Source: CAYXZQ01 sp963717515 (GTDB lineage Archaea; Nanobdellota; Nanobdellia; Woesearchaeales; DSVV01). Taken from it: a stretch of 64,000 nt of DNA. The DNA lies in contig OY970338.1 of NCBI GenBank assembly GCA_963717515.1, forward strand, positions 1,736,001 to 1,800,000, written 5' to 3'. Of the stretch, positions 17,497-25,165 are shown one piece after another; positions within the stretch are counted from its first letter, which is position 1; each line of letters opens with the position of its first letter. A program made the position numbers and the translations under genes. The notes under the pieces were generated by a model, which searched no databases, had not been told where the DNA came from, and saw only the letters and a program-made list of their open reading frames with translations.

Positions 17497-18165
17497 ATGA
17501 AGGCTGTTATCTTCGACCTTGACAATACGCTTATCGACCTGATGAGGATGAAAGGATACTGCGTCGATGCCTCAATCGATGCGATGATAGATGCAGGGCT
17601 TGCGATGCCCAAGCAGAAGGCAAAAAAGATCCTTCATGAGATGTATATCCAGGACATCGAGGACCAGAGGATTTTCCAGAGGTTCCTGAGAAAAGTCAAC
17701 GGGAAGGTCGACCCGAAGATACTTGCCCATGCAATCCTCGCATACAGGCGGGTCAAGTCCGGGTTCCTGGCACCGTATCCAGGTACAAAACCCACCCTCA
17801 TCGCTCTAAAGGAGATGGGGCTCAAGCTCGCTGTCGTCTCTGATGCACCCAGGCAACAGGCATGGCTAAGGCTTGCGGCGATGTCCCTGGATGATTTTTT
17901 TGATATCATTGTCACATTTGACGATACCAAGGCGAAAAAGCCTTCAGAGAAGCCGTTTTTGAAGGCATTGTCAGTGCTGAGGGTAAGGCCGGAAGAGTGC
18001 CTGATGGTCGGAGACTGGCCTGAGCGGGACATCGCCGGGGCAAAGAAGCTCGGCATGAAGACAGCGTTTGCAAGGTACGGCAACACCACAGGGTACAGGG
18101 GTAAAAAATCGTCAGATTATGTGCTTGATGACATAACTGACCTAACACGGATCCTCAGCCACTAG
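17497..18165 (+). CDS. HAD-superfamily hydrolase
   Basis: 222 residues with HAD motifs I (FDLDNTLIDL), II (VVSDAPRQQAW), III (KKPSEKPFLKAL) and IV (MVGDWPERDIAGAKKLG). The helical cap between motifs I and II puts it in subfamily I with phosphatases such as phosphoglycolate phosphatase. The Ser/Thr of motif II is Ser in SDAP, as expected. A TATA element ATTTTTTAAAT is centred about 26 bases before the ATG. The substrate is not deducible. It precedes the RecB-like nuclease on the same strand with its own promoter between them. Confidence 0.88.
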   Translation: MKAVIFDLDNTLIDLMRMKGYCVDASIDAMIDAGLAMPKQKAKKILHEMYIQDIEDQRIFQRFLRKVNGKVDPKILAHAILAYRRVKSGFLAPYPGTKPTLIALKEMGLKLAVVSDAPRQQAWLRLAAMSLDDFFDIIVTFDDTKAKKPSEKPFLKALSVLRVRPEECLMVGDWPERDIAGAKKLGMKTAFARYGNTTGYRGKKSSDYVLDDITDLTRILSH

Positions 18166-18212
18166 ACAACCCTGCATAAGATTTTTAAATGAATAATGCC
18201 TTCTCATCCTTC

Positions 18213-19391
18213 ATGGCGTTGTATTCTTATTCAAGGCTCTCAACATTCGAGCAGTGCAGGCTGAAATTCAGGTTCCAGTACATCGACAAGGTCAGGACAG
18301 AGATAGAGACGACTGTGGAAGCATTTCTCGGGTCGATGGTCCACAGGGTCCTAGAGAGATTGTACAAGGATGTCAGGTTCCAGAAAATACCCGGCCTTCA
18401 AGAGCTCATTGATTTTTTTCACAAGGAATGGGATGAGAATTGGAATGATGGGATATTGGTCGTGAGGAAGGAATACACTGCTGAAAATTTCAGGAAGATG
18501 GGTGTCAGGTTCATAACAGATTTCTATAGCAGGTACAAGCCTTTTGACCAGGCAAGGACTGTCGGGCTTGAGACCAGCAACACAGCTGCGCTTGATGACA
18601 GGAACAGGATACACATCAAGATAGACAGGCTCTCCATCAGCCATGAGGGTGAATATGAGATACATGATTACAAGACCTCGAACACCCTTCCTACCCAGGA
18701 GATTCTCGACAGCGACAGACAGCTTGCAATCTATGCATACGGTGTCAGGCAGATGTATCCGGATGCAAAGAAGATAAGGCTCATCTGGCATTATCTTGCA
18801 TTCGACAAGGAACTGGAATCATCAAGGACAGAGAGCGAGCTTGCAGACCTCAAAGAGGAGATACTGGAGCTCATAAGAATAGTCAAGGACGCAAGGGAAT
18901 TTCCGGCGACAAGGTCAGCGCTCTGCGACTGGTGCCAGTTCAGGCCGATATGTCCGGAATTTGCCCATCTGTTCCAGACAGAAAAGCTCGATAAGAACGA
19001 GTACCTCAAAGAAGAGGGCGTGGCCCTTGTCAAAAGATATGCAGAACTTTCTGAGAAGATAAAGGCGGACGAGGCAGAACTTGATAAGGTGAGGGACGCT
19101 CTTCTTGCCTACTCTGAAAAAAAAGGGGTCGATATAGTCTACGGCGAAAAATTCTCTGCAGCTGTGAGGTCGTATCCACGCCTCAGCTTTCCGAAGAAGG
19201 ACGATCCTCTATTGGATGCATTCTTTGAGACAATCAGGAAGGCAGGGATGTGGGATGAGCTTGAAACAGTGAATGTCTACGAGCTTGCAAAGAAGATAAA
19301 CAAGGGAGATGTCCATCCTGACATCCTGAAGCTTCTTGAGCCTTTCATCACCAAAGGCAGGACTATCAAGATCTACCTGCGAAGGCGGTAG
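18213..19391 (+). CDS. PD-(D/E)XK nuclease, RecB/Cas4-like with Fe-S cysteines
   Basis: About 392 residues. It starts YSRLSTFEQCRLKFRFQYID, the N-terminal motif of RecB-family nucleases with the first cluster cysteine. The nuclease core is EVHR-like HRVLERLYK, then IDRLS and IHDYKTSNT (D and K of the PD-(D/E)XK site) and a QLAIYAYGV motif (the QxxxY motif). A C-terminal triplet CDWCQFRPICPEF supplies three more cysteines for a 4Fe-4S cluster, as in AddB and Cas4. A family-specific tail of about 130 residues follows. ATG 18213 is preferred over 18189, which overlaps the TATA element GATTTTTAAAT. No cas genes or CRISPR array are nearby, so DNA repair is the likely role. Confidence 0.9.
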   Translation: MALYSYSRLSTFEQCRLKFRFQYIDKVRTEIETTVEAFLGSMVHRVLERLYKDVRFQKIPGLQELIDFFHKEWDENWNDGILVVRKEYTAENFRKMGVRFITDFYSRYKPFDQARTVGLETSNTAALDDRNRIHIKIDRLSISHEGEYEIHDYKTSNTLPTQEILDSDRQLAIYAYGVRQMYPDAKKIRLIWHYLAFDKELESSRTESELADLKEEILELIRIVKDAREFPATRSALCDWCQFRPICPEFAHLFQTEKLDKNEYLKEEGVALVKRYAELSEKIKADEAELDKVRDALLAYSEKKGVDIVYGEKFSAAVRSYPRLSFPKKDDPLLDAFFETIRKAGMWDELETVNVYELAKKINKGDVHPDILKLLEPFITKGRTIKIYLRRR

Positions 19392-20041
19392 TACCATCTG
19401 ACTACATAAAGATATGGCGTATCTATCACTGCAACCAAAAGCTTGAATGTATAGAGCCCGATTATCATGCCCGTTATAGGATAGACACCATAGAATGCGA
19501 TAGATACAAACACCACGGTGTCAAGGAGCTGGCTCGCCATTGTCGATGCATTGTTCCTCAGCCAGAGGTGTCTTCCCCGGGTGAGCTTTCTCCAGAATTC
19601 ATATGCCCATATGTCGTGGTTCTGGCTTAGCAGGTATGCTGTCATGGATGCAAGCACAATCCTCCAGGTATTGCCGAGCACTGCTGCAAAAGCTTCCTGG
19701 TTCCCCCAGCTTGCGGAGGGCTGCCAAGCTATGGCTATGAGGACACTTAAGAGGAGCATAATGTTTGCAAAGAATCCTGCAAAGACTGCTTTCTGGGCTG
19801 TCTTTTTGCCGTAGAATTCAGAGAGCATGTCAGTCAGGAGGAAAACCGATGCATAGACTATGGTCCCTGCGTCGAATTCCCACCAGAGGAATACAACGAT
19901 CTTGCTTGCAAGGACATTGGCGACAACCACCATCCCTGCATAAAGTCCTATGATGTACTCAGGCCCGTGCTTCTTTGCTACCACAGCGCTTAAGCTCGCC
20001 ACAAGAAGGGTGAGAATTATCCAGGCAAGCACTTCTATCAT
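19373..20041 (-). CDS. yhhQ: Queuosine-precursor transporter (YhhQ/VUT family)
   Basis: A 222-residue membrane protein with about six helices. Family features include NVLASKIV in an early helix, the YASVFLLTDMLSEFYGKKTA motif, WGNQEAFAAVLGNTWRI, the LSQNHDIWAYEFWRKLT motif (usually SQ.hD...F), LRNNASTMASQLLDTVVF and a final ITGMIIGLYTFKLLVAVIDTP. The family imports preQ0/preQ1-type bases for queuosine or archaeosine synthesis. It overlaps the end of the convergent nuclease gene by 19 bases and lies just downstream of the Nop5-like gene (four-base overlap), so it is probably cotranscribed with an RNA-modification gene, which fits tRNA modification. Confidence 0.9.
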   Translation of the reverse strand: MIEVLAWIILTLLVASLSAVVAKKHGPEYIIGLYAGMVVVANVLASKIVVFLWWEFDAGTIVYASVFLLTDMLSEFYGKKTAQKAVFAGFFANIMLLLSVLIAIAWQPSASWGNQEAFAAVLGNTWRIVLASMTAYLLSQNHDIWAYEFWRKLTRGRHLWLRNNASTMASQLLDTVVFVSIAFYGVYPITGMIIGLYTFKLLVAVIDTPYLYVVRWYYRLRR

Positions 20042-20775
20042 CTTCCTATTGAAGCAAGCCTCTTATCAAGCTCATGTTTCAGCCTGTCCCCTACGAACTC
20101 TCCCCTGAAATAATCTACCTTTGCAGCGATTGCAATCTTGTCAGCAAGTGCCCTAGCAGCCCTTCCCCTCTCTTTCGGAATCGCTTTCTGCACTAGTGCA
20201 TGCTGGAGAATGAACCCATGCTTTGGGGCTTTTGATCCTGTCTTCATATGCCTGAACAGCGCCTTTTCTGCGCCGAGAAGCTGGATCCTTGATGCAGTCA
20301 TCTGAGATAGCCTCTTGAGGGTGCCTGCATGCGAGAGAAGCCTTGCACCGATAAGGCTTCCGGCGACAGCTGTGATATTTGGGCAGTGTGCAATCATCTT
20401 TGCTTCCAGATAAGTTTCCTGCCCTCCCCTGAGCCTGTAAAGTGATGCAATCTCCTCTGCAAGCCTGATGACCGGCTCATAATCCCCCTTCTTCCATTCT
20501 GCACCCATGGAATCATCTGCCCTGACATCCTTTTTGTCAAGGATTAGGGTGACAAAGCTCTCATGATGACCAACCTGCCGGGAAAACTCAGGATTGCCGA
20601 GCTCATACCACTCCCTCAGGCGCTTGGAAAGGAGGTTTGCAGCCTTCTCGGTCTCTTCTATGCTGCTGACACACTGCCTGATGAAATTATCATCTGACAC
20701 GGATTTGCGCAGCCTTATCTTCGTAGCGGCAAGATTATCATGGTAATACCTTTTTAGGGTTGCAACATCTTTCAT
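20038..20775 (-). CDS. nop5: Short Nop5/Nop56-type protein lacking the N-terminal domain
   Basis: 245 residues. The Nop domain is clear: CPNITAVAGSLIGARLLSHA, then LKRLSQMTASRIQLLGAEKA, LFRHMKTGSKAPKHGFI and ARALADKIAIAAKVDYF. It is preceded by the coiled-coil portion. Nop5 normally has about 110 further N-terminal residues that bind fibrillarin; here they are absent, and an in-frame TAA lies shortly upstream of the start with a TATA-like element, so this is not a misplaced start. It probably binds the kink-turn/L7Ae part of box C/D guide RNPs. The lost domain may be encoded elsewhere, or the protein may act without fibrillarin. Confidence 0.88.
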   Translation of the reverse strand: MKDVATLKRYYHDNLAATKIRLRKSVSDDNFIRQCVSSIEETEKAANLLSKRLREWYELGNPEFSRQVGHHESFVTLILDKKDVRADDSMGAEWKKGDYEPVIRLAEEIASLYRLRGGQETYLEAKMIAHCPNITAVAGSLIGARLLSHAGTLKRLSQMTASRIQLLGAEKALFRHMKTGSKAPKHGFILQHALVQKAIPKERGRAARALADKIAIAAKVDYFRGEFVGDRLKHELDKRLASIGR

Positions 20776-20873
20776 GAAGCTGAGAATTTCTGCATATTAT
20801 TAAAATTTTAGCATTTTGTGATAGTTAAATAAAACAGAAAATTATAAATATTAATTCCTGAACGTCTTGATTA

Positions 20874-21422
20874 ATGTATGAGATTCGAATACATGGAAGG
20901 GGTGGCCAGGGGGGCGTGACGACAGGCCAGCTCATGGCTATCGGGGCATTTCATGATGGCATGTATTCCCAGACATTCCCCATGTTCGGGGTTGAGAGGG
21001 CAGGTGCGCCTGTCCAGGCATTTGCCAGGCTTGACAAGAAGCCAATCCAGCTCAGATCAGAAGTATATGAGCCTGATATAGCTGTCGTGCTCGACCCGTC
21101 GCTCCTTGCGACAGTCGATGTGACAAGAGGTCTGAAGAAAAAAGGAGCCCTGATAATAAATTCGAACAAATCTGTAAAAGAGCTGGGAATCAAGGGGGAT
21201 TTCGATATTCACATTGTCAATGCGACAGAGATCGCTCTTGGCATATTTAAGAGGCCCATCGTCAATACACCGATGCTTGGGGCATTCTCAAAGATAACCG
21301 GGCTTGTAAGCATCAAGTCCCTCAAGAAGGCTGTCGACGAGGTTTTTTACGCTACAAAAGGGCCAAAGATTGCAGATCTCAACAAGCAGGCAATCGAGGC
21401 TGTATTCAGGGCGACAAGATGA
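20874..21422 (+). CDS. porG: 2-oxoacid:ferredoxin oxidoreductase, gamma subunit
   Basis: 182 residues of the PorG family, starting YEIRIHGRGGQGGVTTGQLM with its diagnostic G-R-G-G-Q-G. FGVERAGAPVQAFARLD follows. The gamma subunit helps bind CoA and electron carriers in the heterotetrameric enzyme that oxidises pyruvate (or another 2-oxoacid) to acyl-CoA, CO2 and reduced ferredoxin. First gene of the por operon; TATA ATTATAAATATT is centred about 27 bases before the ATG. It overlaps porD by four bases. Pyruvate is the likeliest substrate, but gene order alone does not separate it from 2-ketoisovalerate enzymes. Confidence 0.93.
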   Translation: MYEIRIHGRGGQGGVTTGQLMAIGAFHDGMYSQTFPMFGVERAGAPVQAFARLDKKPIQLRSEVYEPDIAVVLDPSLLATVDVTRGLKKKGALIINSNKSVKELGIKGDFDIHIVNATEIALGIFKRPIVNTPMLGAFSKITGLVSIKSLKKAVDEVFYATKGPKIADLNKQAIEAVFRATR

Positions 21423-21700
21423 AAAAGAAGCAAATTGTCAAGGCAGGGCTCAAATTCAACCTGGGAGCTGTTATAACCGAACCAGGCAACTCGATGAACA
21501 ACAAGACTGGGAGCTGGCGGGTCATGAAGCCTGTCAAGGACCCGAAAAAATGTACGAATTGCAGTTTCTGCTGGATGTTCTGCCCTGACATGGCCATAAG
21601 TGAGAAATTCGAGATTGACTATGATTATTGCAAGGGCTGTGGCATCTGCGCAAGAGCATGCCCGTTCGGTGCGATAATAATGACAAGGGAGGAGAAGTGA
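21419..21700 (+). CDS. porD: 2-oxoacid:ferredoxin oxidoreductase, delta (2x 4Fe-4S) subunit
   Basis: 93 residues with two ferredoxin-type clusters: CTNCSFCWMFCP and CKGCGICARACP. The N-terminal segment LKFNLGAVITEPGNSMNNKT plus GSWRVMKPV is typical of PorD. It passes electrons from the thiamine diphosphate site to soluble ferredoxin. The ATG overlaps the porG stop (ATGA). Confidence 0.94.
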   Translation: MKKKQIVKAGLKFNLGAVITEPGNSMNNKTGSWRVMKPVKDPKKCTNCSFCWMFCPDMAISEKFEIDYDYCKGCGICARACPFGAIIMTREEK

Positions 21701-21707
21701 ACAGGCA

Positions 21708-22025
21708 ATGACTATGGGGATGATTGATGTTTATATACCATGCAGGGACGAGGAAGAAGCGAGGAGGATATCGTTACACCTACTGGAGAAGAGACTAATC
21801 GCATGCTCGAACATCTGGCCTGTAAATTCCCTCTACATATGGAAGGGACAGCCTGCAGATGAGAAAGAGTTTGTCATCCTCGCTAAGACAGCAGATGAAA
21901 AATACCCGGAGATCATCGTGGAGACAGAGAAGCTCCACTCTTATGAAGTTCCTGGAATCACAAAATTCAATATCGAGGCAAATGAAGCATACGGAAAATG
22001 GCTAAGAAAAGAGGTAAGTCAATAA
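21708..22025 (+). CDS. cutA: CutA-like protein inside the por operon
   Basis: About 101-105 residues with the CutA1 fold signature: the N-terminal strand IDVYIPCRDEEEARRISLHL, then LIACSNIWPVNSLYIWKGQ (canonical RLAACVNI...SIYRWEG) and KEFVILAKTADEKYPEI (KT...L...V...HPYE, here HSYEVPGI). CutA forms very stable trimers; a role in divalent-metal tolerance is debated, and signalling roles are proposed. It is seven bases after porD and its end overlaps porA by 28 bases, so expression is tied to the oxidoreductase. Starts at ATG 21708 or 21720 are both possible. Confidence 0.9.
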   Translation: MTMGMIDVYIPCRDEEEARRISLHLLEKRLIACSNIWPVNSLYIWKGQPADEKEFVILAKTADEKYPEIIVETEKLHSYEVPGITKFNIEANEAYGKWLRKEVSQ

Positions 22026-23164
22026 GAAAAGTCATCGAGACTTCGATGGGTGTCGCAATAGCTGCAAGACTCTGCGAGCCGGCAGTCATACCCATGTACC
22101 CCATCACTCCCCAGACACACATAGTCGAGAGACTCGCAGATTTCATCAATGATGGCGACATGAACTGCGAGATGATCCATGTAGAGTCAGAGCATGCTGC
22201 CATCTCTGCAGCTCTCGGGGCGAGCGCAGCAGGCTCAAGGGTGTTTTCAGCTACAGCCTCGCAGGGGCTTGCGCTAATGCACGAGGTCCTCCATATTGTC
22301 TCAGGCATGAGGCTGCCAGTTGTCATGGCTGTGGCGAACAGGGCACTTTCTGCACCGATAAACATATGGAACGATCACCAGGACTCTATATCTGCAAGGG
22401 ATACTGGCTGGATACAACTCTATGTCGAATCAGCCCAGGAAGCTCTTGATACGACGATAATGGCGTTCAAGATAGCCGAGGACCATAAAGTCCTGCTGCC
22501 TGTAATGGTCTGCATTGACGGATTCACATTGAGCCATGTTTATGAGCCTGTTGATATCCCTATCCAGGCCCAGGTCAGGAGATTCCTGCCGAGGTTGAGG
22601 CCATTCTATACTCTGGACCCGAAAAAGCCTGTTACAATGGGTCCGGTCGGTTTTCCTAATTCATTCATGGAGTTCAAGAAGCAGGAGCAGGATGCCATGG
22701 AAAGGTCAAAGGATATCATCAAGAAGACGAACAGGGATTTCAAAAAGGAGCTGGGCAGGGGATACGGCGACGGGCTCATCGAGACTTACAATATGGCAGG
22801 GGCCAAGACAGCAGTAGTCGCGATGGGGACCATCTGCAGCACTGCAAGGCATGTGGTCGATGAGCTCAGGAAAAAAGGGATTAAGGCAGGCCTCATAAAG
22901 ATTAAATCATACAGGCCATTCCCTACGGATGAGCTGAGGCGAGCTGTCAAGGATATCAAGTATCTACAGGTTATCGACAGGGACATATCCCTGGGATATC
23001 ATGGCGCACTGGTGACTGATGTCAGGGCTGCCCTCTTTACAAACAAAAAAATCAATGTCAATGGTTTCATAGCAGGTCTCGGTGGCAGGGATGTCAGACC
23101 ACAGGATCTCGAGCATATTATTAAGACGAAGAACAGTGAATCAGAATGGATAAATACGCAGTGA
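21998..23164 (+). CDS. porA: 2-oxoacid:ferredoxin oxidoreductase, alpha subunit
   Basis: 388 residues. The PorA hallmark YPITPQTHIVERLADFI is present near residue 33, with EHAAISAALGASAAGSRVFSATASQGLALM, the NRALSAPINIWNDHQDSIS block and FTLSHVYEPVDIP. The C-terminal transketolase-like domain (AVVAMGTICSTARHV, IKIKSYRPFPTDEL) is complete. It forms the catalytic heterodimer with PorB. The start at 21998 lies inside the cutA end; the next Met is in TSMGVAI and would remove part of the first helix. Confidence 0.95.
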   Translation: MAKKRGKSIRKVIETSMGVAIAARLCEPAVIPMYPITPQTHIVERLADFINDGDMNCEMIHVESEHAAISAALGASAAGSRVFSATASQGLALMHEVLHIVSGMRLPVVMAVANRALSAPINIWNDHQDSISARDTGWIQLYVESAQEALDTTIMAFKIAEDHKVLLPVMVCIDGFTLSHVYEPVDIPIQAQVRRFLPRLRPFYTLDPKKPVTMGPVGFPNSFMEFKKQEQDAMERSKDIIKKTNRDFKKELGRGYGDGLIETYNMAGAKTAVVAMGTICSTARHVVDELRKKGIKAGLIKIKSYRPFPTDELRRAVKDIKYLQVIDRDISLGYHGALVTDVRAALFTNKKINVNGFIAGLGGRDVRPQDLEHIIKTKNSESEWINTQ

Positions 23165-23171
23165 TACAGAC

Positions 23172-23429
23172 ATGACAGTGCATCACCTGGTAAATGAAGA
23201 GGAACTGCAGACAAACTGCCCGTACTGCATGCATATATTCAGCATCGCAGAGGTCAGGAAATGGAGATCCAGGTTTTACCTGAGGAAGCATTACAAGGAG
23301 CACACATGCCCGAACTGCGGCAAGCTCGGCAAGATCAGGGTCAGGTTCGAAGGCTCAGGCCATGATTCCTGGACAGAGGACATAATAAGGAAGAACCGCA
23401 TGGGAACCATTGAAGACATGGTAGATTGA
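23172..23429 (+). CDS. Small zinc-ribbon protein between porA and porB
   Basis: 85 residues with two CxxC knuckles, NCPYCMHIF and TCPNCGKLG, separated by about 33 residues rich in basic and aromatic residues (RKWRSRFYLRKHYKEH). This arrangement suggests one zinc ribbon. It starts seven bases after porA and its stop lies three bases before the porB ATG, so it is a regular member of the operon. It is not a known oxidoreductase subunit; it could be an assembly or regulatory factor. I do not recognise the family. Confidence 0.75.
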   Translation: MTVHHLVNEEELQTNCPYCMHIFSIAEVRKWRSRFYLRKHYKEHTCPNCGKLGKIRVRFEGSGHDSWTEDIIRKNRMGTIEDMVD

Positions 23430-23431
23430 AA

Positions 23432-24340
23432 ATGAAGCAAATCAACAACATACCTACTGAAGAGCATTTTGCATCAGGCCACAGGGCGTGTGCAGGCTGC
23501 GGCCCGGCTCTAGCAATCAGATACGGGCTCAAGGCAGCTGGAAAGAACACGATAGTTGTATCTGCGACAGGATGCGTAGAAGTTTTCTCGACACCATATC
23601 CAGAGACTAGCTGGCGTGTGCCATGGATACACGGGGCATTTGAGAATGCCGCTTCGATAGCCTCAGGCATACACAGGTCGCTGAAGATGCAGGGCAAGAG
23701 ACAGAAGATGAATGTGCTCGTATTCGGTGGAGACGGCGGCACTTTCGACATAGGCTTCCAGTTCATCAGCGGCGCATTCGAGAGGGGAGAGCATTTCACA
23801 TACATTTGCTATGACAACGGCGCTTACATGAACACCGGCATCCAGAGGAGCGGGGCAACACCAAAGTTCGCATCTACGACAACGACACCTGCAGGAAAGA
23901 AGATCCACGGAAAGCAGGAATTCAAAAAACCCCTGCCCCTGATATTCGGCGCGCACGGCGCATATGTCGCGACAGCAAATATTGCATACCCGCAGGATTA
24001 TATCAAGATCGTCCGAAAGGCCCTGGCTTTCAAAGGGCCGAGCTATGTGCAGGTATATTCTCCATGCCCTACTGGATGGAAGCATCCTACCAACCTCACA
24101 ATCGAGGTTGCCAAGAAGGCTTTCCAGACGAAGATCACCCCTCTTTATGAGATTGAGGACGGGGCCCTTTCATTCTACAGGAAACCTTCGAACCCTCTTC
24201 CGGTGGATGAATACCTCAAGCTGCAGGGAAGATTCAAACATCTTTCACCGAAGGAGTTCAAGAGCATCCAGGATCACATAGACACACAATGGGACAGGCT
24301 CCAGCAGCTGGATGCGACAAAGGTAAGGATAAAGATATGA
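23432..24340 (+). CDS. porB: 2-oxoacid:ferredoxin oxidoreductase, beta subunit
   Basis: 302 residues. The N-terminal cysteine pair is in GHRACAGCGPALAIRYGLKA; the thiamine diphosphate motif is FGGDGGTFDIGFQFISGA...YICYDNGAYMNTG (GDG...N); a further cysteine is in SPCPTGW, supplying ligands of the proximal 4Fe-4S cluster as in PorB. SATGCVEVFSTPYP is also characteristic. ATG 23432 is chosen over an in-frame TTG at 23426. It completes the por set porG-porD-porA-porB. Confidence 0.95.
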   Translation: MKQINNIPTEEHFASGHRACAGCGPALAIRYGLKAAGKNTIVVSATGCVEVFSTPYPETSWRVPWIHGAFENAASIASGIHRSLKMQGKRQKMNVLVFGGDGGTFDIGFQFISGAFERGEHFTYICYDNGAYMNTGIQRSGATPKFASTTTTPAGKKIHGKQEFKKPLPLIFGAHGAYVATANIAYPQDYIKIVRKALAFKGPSYVQVYSPCPTGWKHPTNLTIEVAKKAFQTKITPLYEIEDGALSFYRKPSNPLPVDEYLKLQGRFKHLSPKEFKSIQDHIDTQWDRLQQLDATKVRIKI

Positions 24341-24359
24341 TTGGCTGGGATATGACAGG

Positions 24360-25037
24360 TCAGCCTATGACTGTACCTGTGAATCCGTTTCCTTCGATGC
24401 AGTTTTTAAGATTATCAAGGTCTTTGCCATTGAGGACAATGACATTAAGGCCAAGCTTTTGAGCTTTCCTGCTCGCAACAGGATCAAATGGTGTGTTCCT
24501 ACCGGGAATCCATTCCTCTCCGATGATGTCAAGAAATCCGTCCCATCCTATTTCCGGGAGCGGCTTTGCATCTGGATTTTTGTTAGGGTCTTTCTCATAG
24601 ACCATGTCGATGTTGCTCATGTTGATGACTGTGCCTGAATCGAAGTTCTCCGCAAGAAGCACTGCACCCATGTCTGATGAGTGGCCCGGCTCGAATCCCG
24701 CACCAATGATTATCTTCTTGTCGGTCTCAATCTTTTCTGAAGGGTGGGCTATGACTTTTTCATATGCATGAGAAGAGAATGTCGCCCTCACCAGCTCAGC
24801 GTTGAGTTTTGTCGACTGTATCCCTATCCAGTCCCCATCCTTCTGGCTTATTTCCGCTATCTTCTCAGCAGCCTCCAGGTATCGCCTGCAGACCTTCCCC
24901 CCACCGCAGCAAATTATGAACCTGTCTCCCTTTTCAATAAATGAAAGCACAAGCTTCCTGAACTTCTTAAGAAATCCTGTGTCTATGCTGTCCGGCACGA
25001 TGAGGGAGCCTCCCAGCGAAAGCACTATAGTTCTCAT
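24360..25037 (-). CDS. pyrH: UMP kinase, archaeal type
   Basis: 225 residues of the amino acid kinase superfamily: LSLGGSLIVPD at the N-terminus, FIICCGGGKVCRRY (phosphate-binding glycines), and TVINMSNIDMVYEKDPNKNP, matching the N.T.D.VY..DP motif of PyrH. It phosphorylates UMP to UDP in pyrimidine synthesis. The archaeal short form lacks an N-terminal extension, as here. The promoter is probably in the tandem TATA-containing repeat at 25045-25070, which would give a leaderless message. It faces porB tail-to-tail with 19 bases between. Confidence 0.92.
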   Translation of the reverse strand: MRTIVLSLGGSLIVPDSIDTGFLKKFRKLVLSFIEKGDRFIICCGGGKVCRRYLEAAEKIAEISQKDGDWIGIQSTKLNAELVRATFSSHAYEKVIAHPSEKIETDKKIIIGAGFEPGHSSDMGAVLLAENFDSGTVINMSNIDMVYEKDPNKNPDAKPLPEIGWDGFLDIIGEEWIPGRNTPFDPVASRKAQKLGLNVIVLNGKDLDNLKNCIEGNGFTGTVIG

Positions 25038-25044
25038 ACTTATT

Positions 25045-25070
25045 TTGTATAAATAAGTTGTATAAATAAG
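25045..25070. repeat. Tandem 13-bp repeat containing TATA elements
   Basis: TTGTATAAATAAG occurs twice in direct succession (25045-25057 and 25058-25070). Each copy has a TATA-like core on either strand. It lies at the correct distance (about 20-33 bases) upstream of the pyrH start on the minus strand, and about 100 bases from the divergent gene at 25166, which has its own TATA near 25141. Confidence 0.7.
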
Positions 25071-25165
25071 TAACGATTAATAAACCTGATTATGGATATA
25101 TTATACTCCATTATGTAGTAGTGAATACAAAAAAGCTTATATATAATCAATGATTAAACTATTAC

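Noticed and set aside
18213..19391. RecB/Cas4-like nuclease as part of a CRISPR system
   Set aside because: No cas1, cas2 or repeat array in the window; the long C-terminal tail is not typical of Cas4.
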